This document shows positions 1 to 8,382 of a stretch of 37,460 nucleotides of DNA, one piece after another (the stretch's first letter is position 1; each line of letters starts with the position of its first letter). A model generated the notes under the pieces. That model saw nothing but the letters and a program-made list of their open reading frames with translations. It did no database searches and had not been told where the DNA came from. Made by a program: the position numbers and the translations under genes. Origin of the DNA: Sulfurivirga sp. Its GTDB lineage: Bacteria > Pseudomonadota > Gammaproteobacteria > Thiomicrospirales > Thiomicrospiraceae. The DNA lies in contig NZ_WFYD01000064.1 of assembly GCF_015490265.1 (NCBI RefSeq), positions 1 to 37,460 of the forward strand. Reading direction: 5' to 3'.

Positions 1-1
1 C

Positions 2-331
2 GTCATCCGCGGTGCCGATCTGCTCACCGCCACTTTCGGCCAGCGAATGGTCATGCATCTGTTGAAAGCGGAGCCGCCCCGGTACGGCCATCATCCCGTC
101 GCGGTGAACGAGGAAGGCATCAAGCTGTCAAAACGGGCCAGAGCAACACCCATTGATGCCCGTGATGGCAGCACGCTGCTGTGGCAGGCGCTGAACTTTC
201 TGGGACAGCGCCCCCCCGCAGAACTCAGGAGCGCCTCCCTGCCTGAACTTTGGTCGTGGGCGCATCAGCACTATAATCGGGCCTCCATCCCCGCTCGCCC
301 GCAGCAACGCCATGACGCCGGAACAGATTGA
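2..331 (+). CDS. gluQ: Glutamyl-Q tRNA(Asp) synthetase, C-terminal part (5' end outside window)
   Basis: The frame is open from base 2 and begins V-I-R-G-A-D-L-L, a stretch conserved in class I glutamyl synthetases of the GluQ type, followed by the KMSKS-like signature KLSKR. The family is a truncated GltX paralogue that attaches glutamate to queuosine in the anticodon of tRNA-Asp and lacks the anticodon-binding domain. That fits the early stop about 60 residues after KLSKR. The ORF track starts this gene at an internal Met at base 47, but the reading frame clearly continues upstream of the window. Its stop overlaps the start of the next gene by 20 bases, which suggests co-translation. Confidence 0.88.
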   Translation, partial: VIRGADLLTATFGQRMVMHLLKAEPPRYGHHPVAVNEEGIKLSKRARATPIDARDGSTLLWQALNFLGQRPPAELRSASLPELWSWAHQHYNRASIPARPQQRHDAGTD

Positions 332-1868
332 ACAGCTGATGCAGCGACCGGACACCTATCCCCATCCGGTCGAACTGCCCATTCGCAAGATCGAGACCCA
401 CATCTCCACCGTGTGGCTGACCGGCCAGTACGCCTACAAGATCAAAAAGCCGGTGGACTTCGGCTTTCTTGACTTCACCAACGCGCGGGCGCGTTGCCAC
501 TTCTGTCATCAGGAGGTGGGTCTCAACCGCCGTTTCGCCCCGGACCTCTACGAAGGTGTGGTGGGACTGGACGCGGGCGGCCTGCATCCGCTGCCGGCCA
601 TGTCGGCTTCAGATGACACCGAATGCGTGATCAGAATGCGCCAGTTCGACCCGGCGCAGGTGCTCAGCCGCCGCATCGAAAATGGCCAGCTGCCAGAGCA
701 AGCCGTCATGGACGCCCTGGCCGAACGTCTCGCCACCTTCCACCAGCAGGCGGAGCCGGTCGAGGAAGGCTCGCCCTGGGGCTGGCCGGAAAAGGTGGTC
801 GAACCCATGCTGGACAACTTTCCCGTGCTGCGGGAGACCTTTTCCCACTGGCAGGAACGGCTGGAAAAACTGGAGAACTGGACCCGCCGCACCCTCTCCC
901 GCCTGCGGGGCCGTCTGGCCAGACGCCGCTACACCGGCATGATCCGCGCCTGTCATGGCGACCTCCATCTGGACAACATCGCCCTGATCGACGGGGAGGC
1001 CATTCCCTTTGACGGCATCGAGTTCAATGAACAGTTCCGCTGGATCGACCCCATCTCCGATCTGGCCTTCCTGCTGATGGATCTGGATGCGCGCGGTCTC
1101 GAAACGCATTCCCACCGCCTGCTCCAGCAGTGGCTGTTCCACACCGGCGATTATGAGAGCCTGCCGCTTCTGCCCTTCTATGCCGCCTACCGCGCCATGG
1201 TGCGCGCCAAGATCACCACACTGCGCGCCGGCCAGCTGCAGGGAGAAGAGCGGACGCGGACACTGGCGGAGGTGGAGCGTTATGTCGCCCTGGCCGAACG
1301 GTACGCGGCGGGCAGAACACCCTTTCTCATCGTCATGCAGGGGGTGTCCGGAAGCGGCAAGAGCCATTACGCGCAGCGGCTGGGCGCACGGCTGGGCGCC
1401 ATCATCATCAGCTCCGACCGGGAGCGCAAGCGACTGGCCGGCATGGCGCCGCACCAGCGTCCCACCCCTGAAGAGGCCGGCTGGCTCTATGGGGGCGAGA
1501 TGAGCCGGCGCACCTATGACCGGCTGCGTCGGCTGGCGGGCGAGCTTCTCCAGCACGGCTGGCCGGTCATTCTCGACGCCACCTACCTCAAACGCTGGCA
1601 CCGAGAGGCGGTGATGAGGCGGCATGATGACATCCCCACACTGGTCTTCAGCATTCAGGGAGATGAGACCGACCATGCGCACCGCATCACCCGACGGAAT
1701 CAGGCGGGTGCGGACCCTTCCGATGCCAGTGTGGAGGTGATGCGCCAGCAGCTTCGGCATGTGGAGTGGCCGGATGAGGATGAACCGGCATACATCCAAC
1801 CGGCAGGTGAACCGATTGACTGGCAGGCGGTCAAGAAGGTGCTGGGGCTGCCGATACAAAAGGCATGA
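312..1868 (+). CDS. Two-domain kinase: aminoglycoside-phosphotransferase-like domain fused to AAA/P-loop kinase domain
   Basis: The 518-residue protein has an N-terminal APH-like half with the Brenner catalytic motif CHGDLHLDN near residue 215 and a metal-binding FDGIEF stretch about 20 residues later. The C-terminal half carries a Walker A motif, GVSGSGKS, near residue 345 and resembles small P-loop kinases of the zeta-toxin/gluconate-kinase type. This architecture is widespread in proteobacteria as 'bifunctional aminoglycoside phosphotransferase/ATP-binding protein'. Its substrate is unknown, and the APH name should not be read as antibiotic resistance. The start lies inside gluQ and the stop overlaps the next gene by ATGA, so it sits in a tight four-gene unit. 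Confidence 0.85.
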   Translation: MTPEQIEQLMQRPDTYPHPVELPIRKIETHISTVWLTGQYAYKIKKPVDFGFLDFTNARARCHFCHQEVGLNRRFAPDLYEGVVGLDAGGLHPLPAMSASDDTECVIRMRQFDPAQVLSRRIENGQLPEQAVMDALAERLATFHQQAEPVEEGSPWGWPEKVVEPMLDNFPVLRETFSHWQERLEKLENWTRRTLSRLRGRLARRRYTGMIRACHGDLHLDNIALIDGEAIPFDGIEFNEQFRWIDPISDLAFLLMDLDARGLETHSHRLLQQWLFHTGDYESLPLLPFYAAYRAMVRAKITTLRAGQLQGEERTRTLAEVERYVALAERYAAGRTPFLIVMQGVSGSGKSHYAQRLGARLGAIIISSDRERKRLAGMAPHQRPTPEEAGWLYGGEMSRRTYDRLRRLAGELLQHGWPVILDATYLKRWHREAVMRRHDDIPTLVFSIQGDETDHAHRITRRNQAGADPSDASVEVMRQQLRHVEWPDEDEPAYIQPAGEPIDWQAVKKVLGLPIQKA

Positions 1869-2416
1869 GACGCCATCTTCTGACCGTCATACTGCTTCTG
1901 TCCACGCTGCCCGCCATGGCGGCCGTCCCGGTCAAGGACGTCACCCTGCTGGGGCTGAAGCTCCGCGCCATCAACACCAACCAGGTGCGCACCCACTTCT
2001 GGCGCATGGGCGGCTTCATGGAGCCGGAGGCCAGCGCTCGGCAGATCAATGTGGACATTTTCTTCCCGTGGTCACGGAACCGGGAGCTTTACCGGCTGGA
2101 ATTCCACTATGATCCCAACGGGCGTTTCCAGTGGGCCGAGGCGCGCTATCGCTGGCAGCCGCACAAGGCCGTTCTGGTACACAACCGCCCCACGCCCCTG
2201 ACAACGGACGAGATCGCCCGCCGGCTGGCCGAACAACTGGGCGAGCCGAAGTCGGTGACCCTGCGCCAGTTCGCCAATCAGCGCTACCGCAGCTATGAGT
2301 GGGAAGACGACACCATGCAGGTGCGTGTCGATCGACTGGATGGCGACCCGACACAGCCCGTCTACGTGCTCTATCGGCTCAAAACGTTCAACTACGTTTA
2401 CGAGGAGCAAAACTGA
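1865..2416 (+). CDS. Exported hypothetical protein
   Basis: The 183-residue protein begins with a clear Sec signal peptide: MRRH, a leucine-rich core, then A-M-A before the mature part. The mature chain is soluble-looking, rich in aromatic residues and Arg (e.g. RYRSYEWEDD), with no cysteine pair or haem motif. I do not recognise a named family. It overlaps the upstream kinase (ATGA) and the downstream small gene (TGATG), so the three are probably translated from one message. A periplasmic location is inferred from the signal peptide only. Confidence 0.72.
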   Translation: MRRHLLTVILLLSTLPAMAAVPVKDVTLLGLKLRAINTNQVRTHFWRMGGFMEPEASARQINVDIFFPWSRNRELYRLEFHYDPNGRFQWAEARYRWQPHKAVLVHNRPTPLTTDEIARRLAEQLGEPKSVTLRQFANQRYRSYEWEDDTMQVRVDRLDGDPTQPVYVLYRLKTFNYVYEEQN

Positions 2417-2625
2417 TGCGGGTGGCAGACAGTGTCGTGACCGGACTGAATGACGCCTTTCAACGGCTGGATCACGCCGCGGCGCGGATGACGCCGAACA
2501 ATCCGGAAGGCTACACCCGGCCGTTGCTGCAACTGCACGAGGCGGAAACGGCGGCACAGGTCAGTCTGGCCGTCTTCCGCCACTGGAACGAGAACATCGG
2601 TCGGCTACTGGACATTCTCGCCTGA
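2416..2625 (+). CDS. Small flagellar-rod/hook-like protein (69 aa), function unknown
   Basis: The ORF track gives a longer frame from 2299, but the ATG at 2416 overlaps the preceding stop as TGATG and removes a part that only shadows the upstream gene. The short chain has the two ends of a flagellar basal-body-rod/hook family protein. One is an N-terminal amphipathic segment (SVVTGLNDAFQRLDHAA), where the family usually has S-x-L-x-G-L-x-A..R-x-D..A-x-N. The other is a C-terminal segment ending LLDILA, where rod proteins end LLDI. The long middle domain is missing. No other flagellar gene is in the window. The family link is by eye and moderate. Confidence 0.6.
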   Translation: MRVADSVVTGLNDAFQRLDHAAARMTPNNPEGYTRPLLQLHEAETAAQVSLAVFRHWNENIGRLLDILA

Positions 2626-3189
2626 GCACTGCCGCTCGATAAAACCGTCCAGCGTCGCCCAGGCCGCCTCCAGCGGCCAGCAGGCGTGTCCGCCCTGCGG
2701 CAGCAGGAGAATTTCCCCGATGCCGCCATACTGCTCCAGCGCGCACTGAGGCCTGACCACCGCATCGTCGTGACACAGCAGCAGCAGCGCCGGCGGCTTC
2801 GGCTCACATCGGTAGGCGGCCAGCGCCTCGCGCCAGCGCGCATCCACCCCCACCCTTTCGCCCGTGTAGGGATTCACATGCTCGCCATCGCTGAAATCAT
2901 CAATGCAGCGCAGATCCAGCGCCGGGTTGATCAGCACCACCGGCCAACCCTGCTGTGCGCCAAGCCAGCGGGCGTAGAAACCACCCAGTGAAGAGCCGAC
3001 GATCACCCCTCGTTCATGGCCTGCCATCTGTTCCATGAGCGCCTGCACGCTACGATGAGGATCCTGCTGGGCATAGGTGGGTGTGCGCACTTCGAACCGT
3101 TCCCCGTAGCGACGCCTGAGGGCCTGTCCCTTGAGGGTGCTGCCGCTGCTCATGAAGCCGTGCACGTAAAGCATGAGCGGTTTGGCCAT
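2605..3189 (-). CDS. yqiA: YqiA/YcfP-type alpha/beta-fold esterase
   Basis: The chain begins MAKPLMLYVHGFMSS, with the oxyanion HG motif. It carries the nucleophile elbow GSSLGGFYA near residue 75, an acid candidate in CHDDAVV and a terminal His in GGHACW, which together form an alpha/beta-hydrolase triad. The length of 194 aa matches YqiA-type acyl esterases. I moved the start from the ORF-track Met (3360) to 3189, because an AGGAG lies about nine bases before that ATG and the longer form would run through recJ. It is divergent from recJ. Its 3' end overlaps the 3' end of the small + gene by 21 bases. Confidence 0.83.
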   Translation of the reverse strand: MAKPLMLYVHGFMSSGSTLKGQALRRRYGERFEVRTPTYAQQDPHRSVQALMEQMAGHERGVIVGSSLGGFYARWLGAQQGWPVVLINPALDLRCIDDFSDGEHVNPYTGERVGVDARWREALAAYRCEPKPPALLLLCHDDAVVRPQCALEQYGGIGEILLLPQGGHACWPLEAAWATLDGFIERQCSGENVQ

Positions 3190-3208
3190 TGATGAAGGCT
3201 CCTGCATG

Positions 3209-3214
3209 TAGAAT
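3209..3214 (+). promoter_or_regulatory. Putative -10 box for recJ (near-leaderless)
   Basis: TAGAAT is preceded by TG and followed by ACGCGCC. It stands nine bases before the recJ ATG, so transcription would start within about three bases of the start codon. No convincing -35 was found. The assignment rests on position and hexamer match only. Confidence 0.35.
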
Positions 3215-3223
3215 ACGCGCCCT

Positions 3224-4990
3224 ATGATACCCGAGCCCGAGATCTGCCGACGCACGCCCCACCCTGACATTGAGGCCCACTGCCGGGACCGCGGCATGAC
3301 GCCGCTGCAGGCGCGCATCGCCGCCGCAAGGCTGTCACCGGATGATCCTGTGGACGCCATTCTCGACCCACGCCTGCGTCACCTGCAGTCGCCGGATCAG
3401 CTGCGTGACGCCGACTGCGCTGCCCGCCTGATCGCCGATGCCGTCATGGCGGGCGAACACATCGCTCTGGCCACCGACTATGACGCCGATGGGGTCACCG
3501 CCGCCTGGGTGCTTCGGGAGGCGCTGGTGAAGCACTTTGGCCATCCGGACGCTAAAACCCATGTATTTCTCAACGCCCGCGCCAACGGCTACGGTCTCAA
3601 TGACACCCAGGTGGATCAGATTCTTGCCCAGCACGCGCGCGCACCCATCGGTCTTGTCATCACCGCCGATCAGGGCGGCTGCGATGAGCCACGTATCCGG
3701 CGTCTCAAGGAAGCGGGCATCCGAATCTGCGTCACGGACCACCATCAGCTGAGCGCGGAGGGACCGCCGCCTTCCGCCGACTGCGTGGTCAACCCTCAAC
3801 GCGAGGACTGCGACTACGACACCGCCGTGGCCGGCTGCATGGTGGCCTTCCTCGTGGCCAGTCAGGCCCGACGGGAGCTGATCCACCGCGGCCATCTGCC
3901 GCAGGACGCCCCCACTCTCAAGCCGTTGCTGGGCAAGGTGGCGCTGGGCACCATCGCCGATTCTGTCAGCCTCAAGAGCCCCAACAACCGGGCGGTGGTG
4001 CGAGCGGGTCTGCGGCTGATCAACCAGCTGGATCATCCCGTCTGGCAGGCGGTGCAGCGTTTCACCCGCTCACGGGGCTGGCTGGATGAAAGCTTCCTCG
4101 CCTTCGAGGTGGCCACCCGCATCAATGCCGCCAGCCGGGTCAATGACGTGCGTCTGGCGCTGGAATTTCTCTCCGCTGAGACGCCGCAGGCCGCCCTGGA
4201 GGCCCTGCGGTCGCTGGAGAAGGACAACCGCTACCGCAAGGCCCAGCAGCAGACATTGATGGAACAGGCGCACCGGCAGGCCCGCGCCCAGGTCGCCAAA
4301 GGCAAGCGCACGCTTACGCTGGTGCTGCGGGGCACGCCTGGCATTCAGGGCATCGTGGCCCAGCGCATCGGTGAGCAGTTCAGCCGTCCGACGGTGGCGT
4401 TCACCGATCTTGAGGATGGCACACTGGCCGGCAGCGGTCGAGGCATCGCGGCTGGACTGGACCTCAATGCCGCCTTCACCTGGATGGCGGCGCAGGCGCC
4501 GGATCTGTTCCTGTCCATGGGCGGACATGCCGGAGCGGCCGGCTGCATGATCCCCAGCGACCGAGCCGAGCACTTCGCCCGGCTGCTGGAAGAAGCGGTG
4601 GCGTTGCAGCTGGGCGACCGCCCGCCACGGCGGATGCTCTACAGCGACGGCGAGCTGGCGCCACAGCAGCTGCATCCGGGACTGCTGCAGGAGATCGGTT
4701 TTCTGGCCCCCTACGGTCAGGGCTGGCCGCAACCACGGTTCGATAATGTGTTCGAAGTGATCGACAGCCGCGTGGTGGGCACGGACCGCAGCCACCTGAG
4801 CCTGACCCTGCGTCTGCCGGGCGGCGGAGACTACAGGGCCATCTATTTCAACGGCCAGGGTGATCATGGAGAAACCCCGCGACTGCTGCCCGGACAGCGC
4901 ATCCGTGCCTGCTACGCCCCCACCCTGAGCCAGTTTGCCGGCCGTCAGCAGTTTCAGCTGCGCATTGAATGGGCCGGCGCGGAATCGTGA
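3224..4990 (+). CDS. recJ: Single-stranded-DNA-specific exonuclease RecJ
   Basis: The 588-residue protein shows the DHH phosphoesterase motifs of RecJ: DYDADG near residue 84, TDHHQ near residue 171, and a DHHA1-type GGHAGAAG near residue 434, followed by an OB-like C-terminal domain. RecJ degrades 5' single-stranded ends in RecF-pathway recombination and mismatch repair using Mn/Mg. The length is normal for the family. The ATG at 3224 has no visible Shine-Dalgarno, and a -10-like TAGAAT ends nine bases upstream, so the transcript may be leaderless or nearly so. A degenerate HGETP stretch near residue 550 resembles the repeat described elsewhere, but only weakly. Confidence 0.93.
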   Translation: MIPEPEICRRTPHPDIEAHCRDRGMTPLQARIAAARLSPDDPVDAILDPRLRHLQSPDQLRDADCAARLIADAVMAGEHIALATDYDADGVTAAWVLREALVKHFGHPDAKTHVFLNARANGYGLNDTQVDQILAQHARAPIGLVITADQGGCDEPRIRRLKEAGIRICVTDHHQLSAEGPPPSADCVVNPQREDCDYDTAVAGCMVAFLVASQARRELIHRGHLPQDAPTLKPLLGKVALGTIADSVSLKSPNNRAVVRAGLRLINQLDHPVWQAVQRFTRSRGWLDESFLAFEVATRINAASRVNDVRLALEFLSAETPQAALEALRSLEKDNRYRKAQQQTLMEQAHRQARAQVAKGKRTLTLVLRGTPGIQGIVAQRIGEQFSRPTVAFTDLEDGTLAGSGRGIAAGLDLNAAFTWMAAQAPDLFLSMGGHAGAAGCMIPSDRAEHFARLLEEAVALQLGDRPPRRMLYSDGELAPQQLHPGLLQEIGFLAPYGQGWPQPRFDNVFEVIDSRVVGTDRSHLSLTLRLPGGGDYRAIYFNGQGDHGETPRLLPGQRIRACYAPTLSQFAGRQQFQLRIEWAGAES

Positions 4991-4999
4991 CAGGTGCGC

Positions 5000-6205
5000 T
5001 CAGTCGTCCCCGTCGGAAGGATTAGCGTGGTAGAAGTTCTTGAGCGCGTTTTCCAGATGGAGCGAGTAGTCCAATGAGACGCGCCCGGGCAGGAAAGGCT
5101 CGTCCGGCTTCAGGTTGCGGAACCATCTGAGCCGGGTGGCGTCATCCGCTCCCTTCGGTGGTGTGAAGCGAGGCGGATCGGGCCAGCTGGCGGTGCTGTG
5201 GCAGCTGAGACAGGCAGACCCCTTGAGATCGGTCGGCCCATTGAGACGCCCGGCCCAGCCCAGCCGCTCCAGTGCGTATTTCGGCGCATCGGCGAAGATG
5301 ACGGTCTCCTTCAGTTTGGCGCCCCGGGCGACATCTTCGGGCGTGATGCCCGGATCATTGCCCCACTGTACGCCCAGCGGCACCATGCGGTCCCAACCGG
5401 TTCTGCCCGGCGCATCCCTGTCATAGACAAGGGTGGTCATGACCCAGCTGGTGGTGTCCTTCACCTGCTCGTCGCGCACGGCGATGTCCATCTGGACCAG
5501 ACGCACGGGACGGATGCAGCGCCTGTCATCCCGTCGTATGGTGCAGTTGATGTGCGCCTGCCAGGTGGGCGCGCCCCTGAGCATGGGCAGCTGAGCATCG
5601 TCTCCGGTGACGAAGACATATTTGACCACCAGAGAACCGGGCGGCAACTCGGCATGCTCCAGATGCGGTCGACCATCCTGCCAGATTCTGCCCTGCTGCC
5701 AGGCCATCATGTCGTTGAAGAAGGTGAGCTCCCACTTCTGCTGAGGTTCACTCTGCGTAGGGCCCAGCTCGAAGGATTTGACATCACGCTGACGGGACAG
5801 GCCGTGAACCGCCTCCCGGGCCCGACGCCCCAGGTGATGCCACGGCATGTGATACCAGGCATGGATGCGGTTCTTGCGCGGCACGAAATCGACTTCCGCC
5901 ATGCCGGCATAGACATAGTCCTTCAGGGCCTGCACATAGGCGTGCGGATGACGGCGCACGTCGATGGCCTCCCACGGCCGGGGACTGTCCGGCTTCTGCC
6001 GCGGCCAGTCGGTGCGCAGCTGGAAACGCTCTCCGTGCCAGTCCGGTGGAAGCCTGTCCAGCGTGGCGATGAAGTCCCCACTCCACGCCAGCGCAGGCAG
6101 CAGCACAACAAGCGGCAGCAGGCGTCCGAGCTGACGGACGGCCGCCCTTATCGGCCCGCCTTCTGCGGCAAATCGTCCGAGATGAGCTGCGGAATGTGCC
6201 TTCAT
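5000..6205 (-). CDS. Exported monohaem c-type cytochrome-like protein, uncharacterised
   Basis: The protein is about 401 aa and starts at the internal ATG at 6205 (MKAHSAAH), which avoids the overlap with the ArsC-like gene that the ORF-track start would create. A hydrophobic segment (LLPLVVLLPALAWS) follows basic residues and looks like a Sec signal peptide. A single haem-binding CLSCH motif lies about 75 residues from the C-terminus, and the rest is a large aromatic-rich domain with few cysteines. I do not recognise a named family. It would act in the periplasm, possibly as an electron carrier or haem-containing oxidoreductase subunit. It lies 28 bases downstream of the ArsC-like gene and converges on recJ. 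Confidence 0.75.
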   Translation of the reverse strand: MKAHSAAHLGRFAAEGGPIRAAVRQLGRLLPLVVLLPALAWSGDFIATLDRLPPDWHGERFQLRTDWPRQKPDSPRPWEAIDVRRHPHAYVQALKDYVYAGMAEVDFVPRKNRIHAWYHMPWHHLGRRAREAVHGLSRQRDVKSFELGPTQSEPQQKWELTFFNDMMAWQQGRIWQDGRPHLEHAELPPGSLVVKYVFVTGDDAQLPMLRGAPTWQAHINCTIRRDDRRCIRPVRLVQMDIAVRDEQVKDTTSWVMTTLVYDRDAPGRTGWDRMVPLGVQWGNDPGITPEDVARGAKLKETVIFADAPKYALERLGWAGRLNGPTDLKGSACLSCHSTASWPDPPRFTPPKGADDATRLRWFRNLKPDEPFLPGRVSLDYSLHLENALKNFYHANPSDGDD

Positions 6206-6233
6206 CCCCAAAAACCCGCAGGCCTGCACGGTA

Positions 6234-6584
6234 TCACAGCAGTTCCAGCACACGCTCCGGCGGGCGTCCGATGACCGCACGACCGTTGTAGAAGACGATG
6301 GGCCGTTCGATCAGGCGCGGGTTTTCCGACAGCACCTGCAACCATTCATCCCGGCTCAGCGGTCTGTCCTTCAGGCCCAGTTCCCTGTAGAGCGCCTCAC
6401 CGGTGCGCACGATCTGCTCCGGTGCAAGCGCCAGCTGTTTCAGTGCCGCATCCAGCTCTTCCGGCGTGGGTGGATCATCCAGATAGCGGCGTTCCTCCAC
6501 CTCGATGCCGCGTTCCCGCAGCAGTTTGAGCGCGCCCCGGCTCTTGGAACAGCGCGGATTGTGCCAGATGATGGCCTTGCTCAT
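6234..6584 (-). CDS. ArsC-family thioredoxin-fold reductase (YfgD-like)
   Basis: The 116-residue protein begins MSKAIIWHNPRCSKSR, with the single redox cysteine of the glutaredoxin-coupled ArsC/Spx fold. It ends with the conserved segment ERPIVFYNGRAVIGRPPE, which holds the arginine-containing loop of arsenate reductases. The family reduces arsenate to arsenite in plasmid ArsC; chromosomal YfgD-type members have no proven arsenate role. No ars regulator or efflux gene is nearby, so I would not infer arsenic resistance. It lies 15 bases after xseB in the same direction. Confidence 0.87.
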   Translation of the reverse strand: MSKAIIWHNPRCSKSRGALKLLRERGIEVEERRYLDDPPTPEELDAALKQLALAPEQIVRTGEALYRELGLKDRPLSRDEWLQVLSENPRLIERPIVFYNGRAVIGRPPERVLELL

Positions 6585-6599
6585 ATCCGCATCCTCCTG

Positions 6600-6842
6600 T
6601 CAGAAAGGCAGCGTGTCGTCACCACCGCGCGGGCTCTCGCCCGGCTCCTCCAGCGTGCCGAGCCGCTCGGCCAGCGCCTTCTCCACCGCTTCGATGCGCG
6701 CCCGGCACACCTTGTAGGCGGCCGAGGCCTCATCCACCAGCGGCACCAGTTCGTCGATGTCCACCGCCTCGTCACCGGCCAGTCGCTCGGCGATGGCGCG
6801 CAGTTTTTCGTAGTTTTCCCGGTACTTCTGACTGTCACTCAT
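6600..6842 (-). CDS. xseB: Exodeoxyribonuclease VII small subunit
   Basis: The 80-residue, mostly helical protein contains the XseB pattern Y-E-K-L..IAERL..D..DIDELVPLVDEA followed by a coiled helix ending in EKALAERL. The size is right for XseB, several copies of which wrap the XseA coiled coils. Its start overlaps the xseA stop by eight bases, the usual translational coupling. The acidic/glycine tail (PRGGDDTLPF) is typical. Confidence 0.87.
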   Translation of the reverse strand: MSDSQKYRENYEKLRAIAERLAGDEAVDIDELVPLVDEASAAYKVCRARIEAVEKALAERLGTLEEPGESPRGGDDTLPF

Positions 6843-8382
6843 CAGTTGCTCGAACCTTTACCTTGCCATCATGAAATTCTACCGTGAGCGCCTTGTGTTC
6901 ACGGGCCTGTTGCGCCGTCGCCACCACGTTCCCCTGCACGTCCCGCACCAGCGCGAAACCACGCTGGAGCTGACGCTCGGGCCCGGCGGCGAGAATGAAC
7001 CGCATCCACTGCTGCACCTGTTCCCGTGCTCGCACAGGCAGCCGCAGGGCATTTACGCGCACCTGCTGCCAGTGGTGTGCGAGCGCCTGTCGGGACAGGC
7101 GCAAGGGCGCGCGGGCCATCTGCGCCACCTGCGTCCAGCTACGCTGCAGGGCGTGACGCTGCTCCGCCAGCTGCCGGCGTCCACCATCCATGGCCTGAGT
7201 GCGCAGGCTGTCCAGAAGATGCCGCTGCACCGTCAGGCTGTGACGGGCCTGATGGCGGATGTACCGGGCCACCCGATCCAGTGCCTCATCTGCCTGACGC
7301 ACCCGCAGGCTGGCCAGATGACGCAGCCGCTGCCAGTCCTCTTGGGCCTGCCGGGCGTTGTGCACGATGGTGTCCCGGATATGCGCGATGACCTTGCTGG
7401 GGGTATCGAAGCGCTGGCAGGCCACCTCGTCCAGCAGCGTGCTGTCCCGCTCATGGCCGATGCCCGTCAGCACCGGCAGCGGCGCCCGCGCGATCCGCTC
7501 GGCGATGGCCAGGCGGTTGAGCTGGTGCAGATCCAGCTGTGCGCCACCCCCCCGGATGATGACCAGGGCGTCGAAAGGCCGCTGCCGGTGCAGGGCTTCC
7601 ACCGCATCAAAAGCGGCCATGAACTCGCTTTCCACCGCCTCCCCCTGAAAGGCGGCATGGAAATAGGTAAAGGTGCACAGCCCGTGCGCTTCCAGCTGCT
7701 CCGCATCGCGGCGGAAATCCCCCAGGCCGGCCGCCTGTGGCGGTGCGATGACGGCCACACGCACGAACTCCGTCGGTGCGGGCAGCTGGCGGTTGCGGTC
7801 ATACAGACCCTGCTTCTGCAATTGTTCACGCAACCTGCGCAGCTGCGCCTGCATGTCGCCCAGCGTGTAGCTGGGGTCGATGTCGTCGATTTCCAGCGAA
7901 AAACCGAAACGCTCGTGAAAGCGGGCACGCACGCCGAGCAGCACCTTCTGGCCCACCGCCAGCGTGGAGCCTGTGGCCTGCTCGAACTTTTCCAGCAACA
8001 CCTTGGCCTGACTTTTCCAGATGAGCGCACGGCTGCGGGCGATTTCCGTGCCGTCTTCGGCGGTCTCCACCAGATCAAGATAGACGTGCCCGCGCCGTTG
8101 ACTCAGCTCGGCAATCTCCGCCCGCACCCACACCGCCTGCGGCAGGGCGGCCTGTACAGCCTGCCCCACATGCGCCAGCAGCTGGGAGAGGCTCATGGCG
8201 GTGTCGTTCGCATCGTCTTCCGCCACAGGCAGGTCAACCTGCTGCGGCAGCCAGCGCTGAAACGGCGTCAGATCATGCGCCAGCTGGTCGGGCACGAACC
8301 ACTTTCTGCGCACCGCGTCCCAGCGGGCGCCCAACGCCTTGGCCTGATCCTTCTCCCGGAATGGAACTTCAAGATACTGCAC
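6835..8382 (-). CDS. xseA: Exodeoxyribonuclease VII large subunit with N-terminal DUF5710-like domain
   Basis: From a GTG start this gives about 515 aa. I chose the GTG at 8382 because GGGAGG lies nine bases upstream, whereas the ORF-track ATG at 8415 has no such site. Residues 1-48 ([26 protein letters not shown]) match the DUF5710 pattern, which ordinary XseA lacks. The normal protein follows: OB-fold nucleic-acid-binding domain ([20 protein letters not shown]), the catalytic core motifs IIRGGGA..DL and [15 protein letters not shown], then long coiled-coil helices. With XseB it degrades single-stranded DNA in both directions. The start overlaps dusA by 14 bases. Confidence 0.92.
   Translation of the reverse strand: MQYLEVPFREKDQAKALGARWDAVRRKWFVPDQLAHDLTPFQRWLPQQVDLPVAEDDANDTAMSLSQLLAHVGQAVQAALPQAVWVRAEIAELSQRRGHVYLDLVETAEDGTEIARSRALIWKSQAKVLLEKFEQATGSTLAVGQKVLLGVRARFHERFGFSLEIDDIDPSYTLGDMQAQLRRLREQLQKQGLYDRNRQLPAPTEFVRVAVIAPPQAAGLGDFRRDAEQLEAHGLCTFTYFHAAFQGEAVESEFMAAFDAVEALHRQRPFDALVIIRGGGAQLDLHQLNRLAIAERIARAPLPVLTGIGHERDSTLLDEVACQRFDTPSKVIAHIRDTIVHNARQAQEDWQRLRHLASLRVRQADEALDRVARYIRHQARHSLTVQRHLLDSLRTQAMDGGRRQLAEQRHALQRSWTQVAQMARAPLRLSRQALAHHWQQVRVNALRLPVRAREQVQQWMRFILAAGPERQLQRGFALVRDVQGNVVATAQQAREHKALTVEFHDGKVKVRATDE

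Noticed and set aside
312-1868. Aminoglycoside resistance gene
   Set aside because: The APH-like half is part of a widespread chromosomal fusion with no resistance context.
4865-4885. HGETPRL in recJ looks like a sixth, plus-strand copy of the KMGETP repeat
   Set aside because: The DNA (CATGGAGAAACCCCGCG) differs at several positions and needs a gap; the likeness could be chance.
6234-6584. Arsenic resistance locus
   Set aside because: A lone YfgD-type ArsC with no arsR, arsB or acr3; it sits in an xseAB operon.
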